Shown piece by piece: positions 43,766-43,947 of a DNA stretch of 43,947 nt. The DNA lies in contig JABFSI010000112.1 in NCBI GenBank assembly GCA_013140695.1, positions 1-43,947 on the forward strand. The letters run 5' to 3'. Origin of the DNA: Sideroxydans sp. (lineage in GTDB: Bacteria > Pseudomonadota > Gammaproteobacteria > Burkholderiales > Gallionellaceae). The position numbers and the translations under genes are program-made. The notes beneath the pieces were generated by a model, which had not been told where the DNA came from, did not search any database, and saw only the letters and a list, made by a program, of their open reading frames with translations. How positions within the stretch are numbered: position 1 is the stretch's first letter; each line of letters opens with the position of its first letter.

Positions 43766-43947
43766 ATCGCGCCAAACCGACAATAAAGGAATAGCCGAGG
43801 ATTCCGGCGCCTGCCAATGCACCACCAAGCGCGACCGCGACAGTAATTGCCCAAGCGACTAAGAACCCACCAAGTCCTGCGTGTTGTGATTCTTCAAGCT
43901 CGGTAAGTGCAGCCAAAAGTCGTTGCGGATCGCCTCGAACTCCAGGC
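43766..43947 (-). CDS. 3' end of a cassette gene, probable small membrane protein (partial)
   Basis: A minus-strand open frame enters from the right edge and ends at a TGA at 43768-43766, one base before the attC at 43764. The visible ~60 residues contain RLLAALTELEESQHA followed by a long hydrophobic Gly/Ala-rich segment (FLVAWAITVAVALGGALAG) and a Ser/Phe/Ile tail. It is likely a transmembrane protein carried by a cassette. The reading of the last 15 residues is less certain, and the start lies outside the window. Confidence 0.5.

Noticed and set aside
1..43947. CRISPR arrays and rRNA or tRNA genes
   Set aside because: No regularly spaced direct repeats and no tRNA-like folds other than the tRNA-like part of tmRNA were seen.

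Overview
The window looks like a chromosome segment of a betaproteobacterium, most likely in the Nitrosomonadales/Gallionellales neighbourhood. The evidence is the gyrA-serC-serA-pheA-hisC-aroF-tyrA-aroA-cmk 'supra-operon', an AroA-Cmk fusion protein, a FimV-like protein, a ubiG-gph pair, and a one-piece tmRNA with tag ANDEKYSLAA. This placement comes from gene order and remembered family patterns, not from a database search.

Positions 1-12,081 are a dense minus-strand operon for DNA gyrase A and for serine, aromatic amino acid and histidine biosynthesis. Junctions at gyrA/serC, serC/serA, serA/pheA and hisC/aroF overlap by 4-8 bases. A geranylgeranyl-reductase-family flavoprotein sits inside it. 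Palindromic repeats lie in two gaps, and two REP-like repeats lie inside the aroA coding region without breaking its frame.

Positions 12,082-19,465 hold a MazG-like pyrophosphohydrolase, a 130-bp IS5-type MITE, a vapBC-type toxin-antitoxin pair, a decayed second copy of the 3' end of the MazG-like gene, a lipoprotein, a methyltransferase, a FimV-like protein, ubiG and gph.

Positions 19,546-19,915 are ssrA (tmRNA). Immediately downstream lies an integrative mobilizable element (about 19.9-28.3 kb): a P4-type tyrosine integrase, an AlpA-like regulator, MobC, a MOBP-like relaxase with an LPD7-like domain, several unknown genes, and a convergent AAA+ ATPase whose upstream region carries a perfect 48-bp palindrome. 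I found no duplicated ssrA 3' end, so the right boundary is not set.

Positions 28.8-42.5 kb are accessory genes, nearly all on the minus strand. They include a small P-loop kinase coupled to an NTF2-like protein behind an attenuator-like leader, two unknown genes, a TetR-FabF-cupin operon whose FabF looks Bacteroidota-like, a four-gene AhpD-like/ABM/membrane/RidA operon, a TSUP permease, a GNAT-cupin pair, a thioesterase-MAPEG pair divergent from a LysR regulator, a PEBP protein and an AraC regulator. Together they suggest small-molecule detoxification or acyl chemistry, but no pathway can be named.

Positions 42.68-43.95 kb are an integron cassette array read on the minus strand: three attC-like sites, two complete small unknown genes and one truncated gene. 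No integrase is visible; it may lie to the right of the window.
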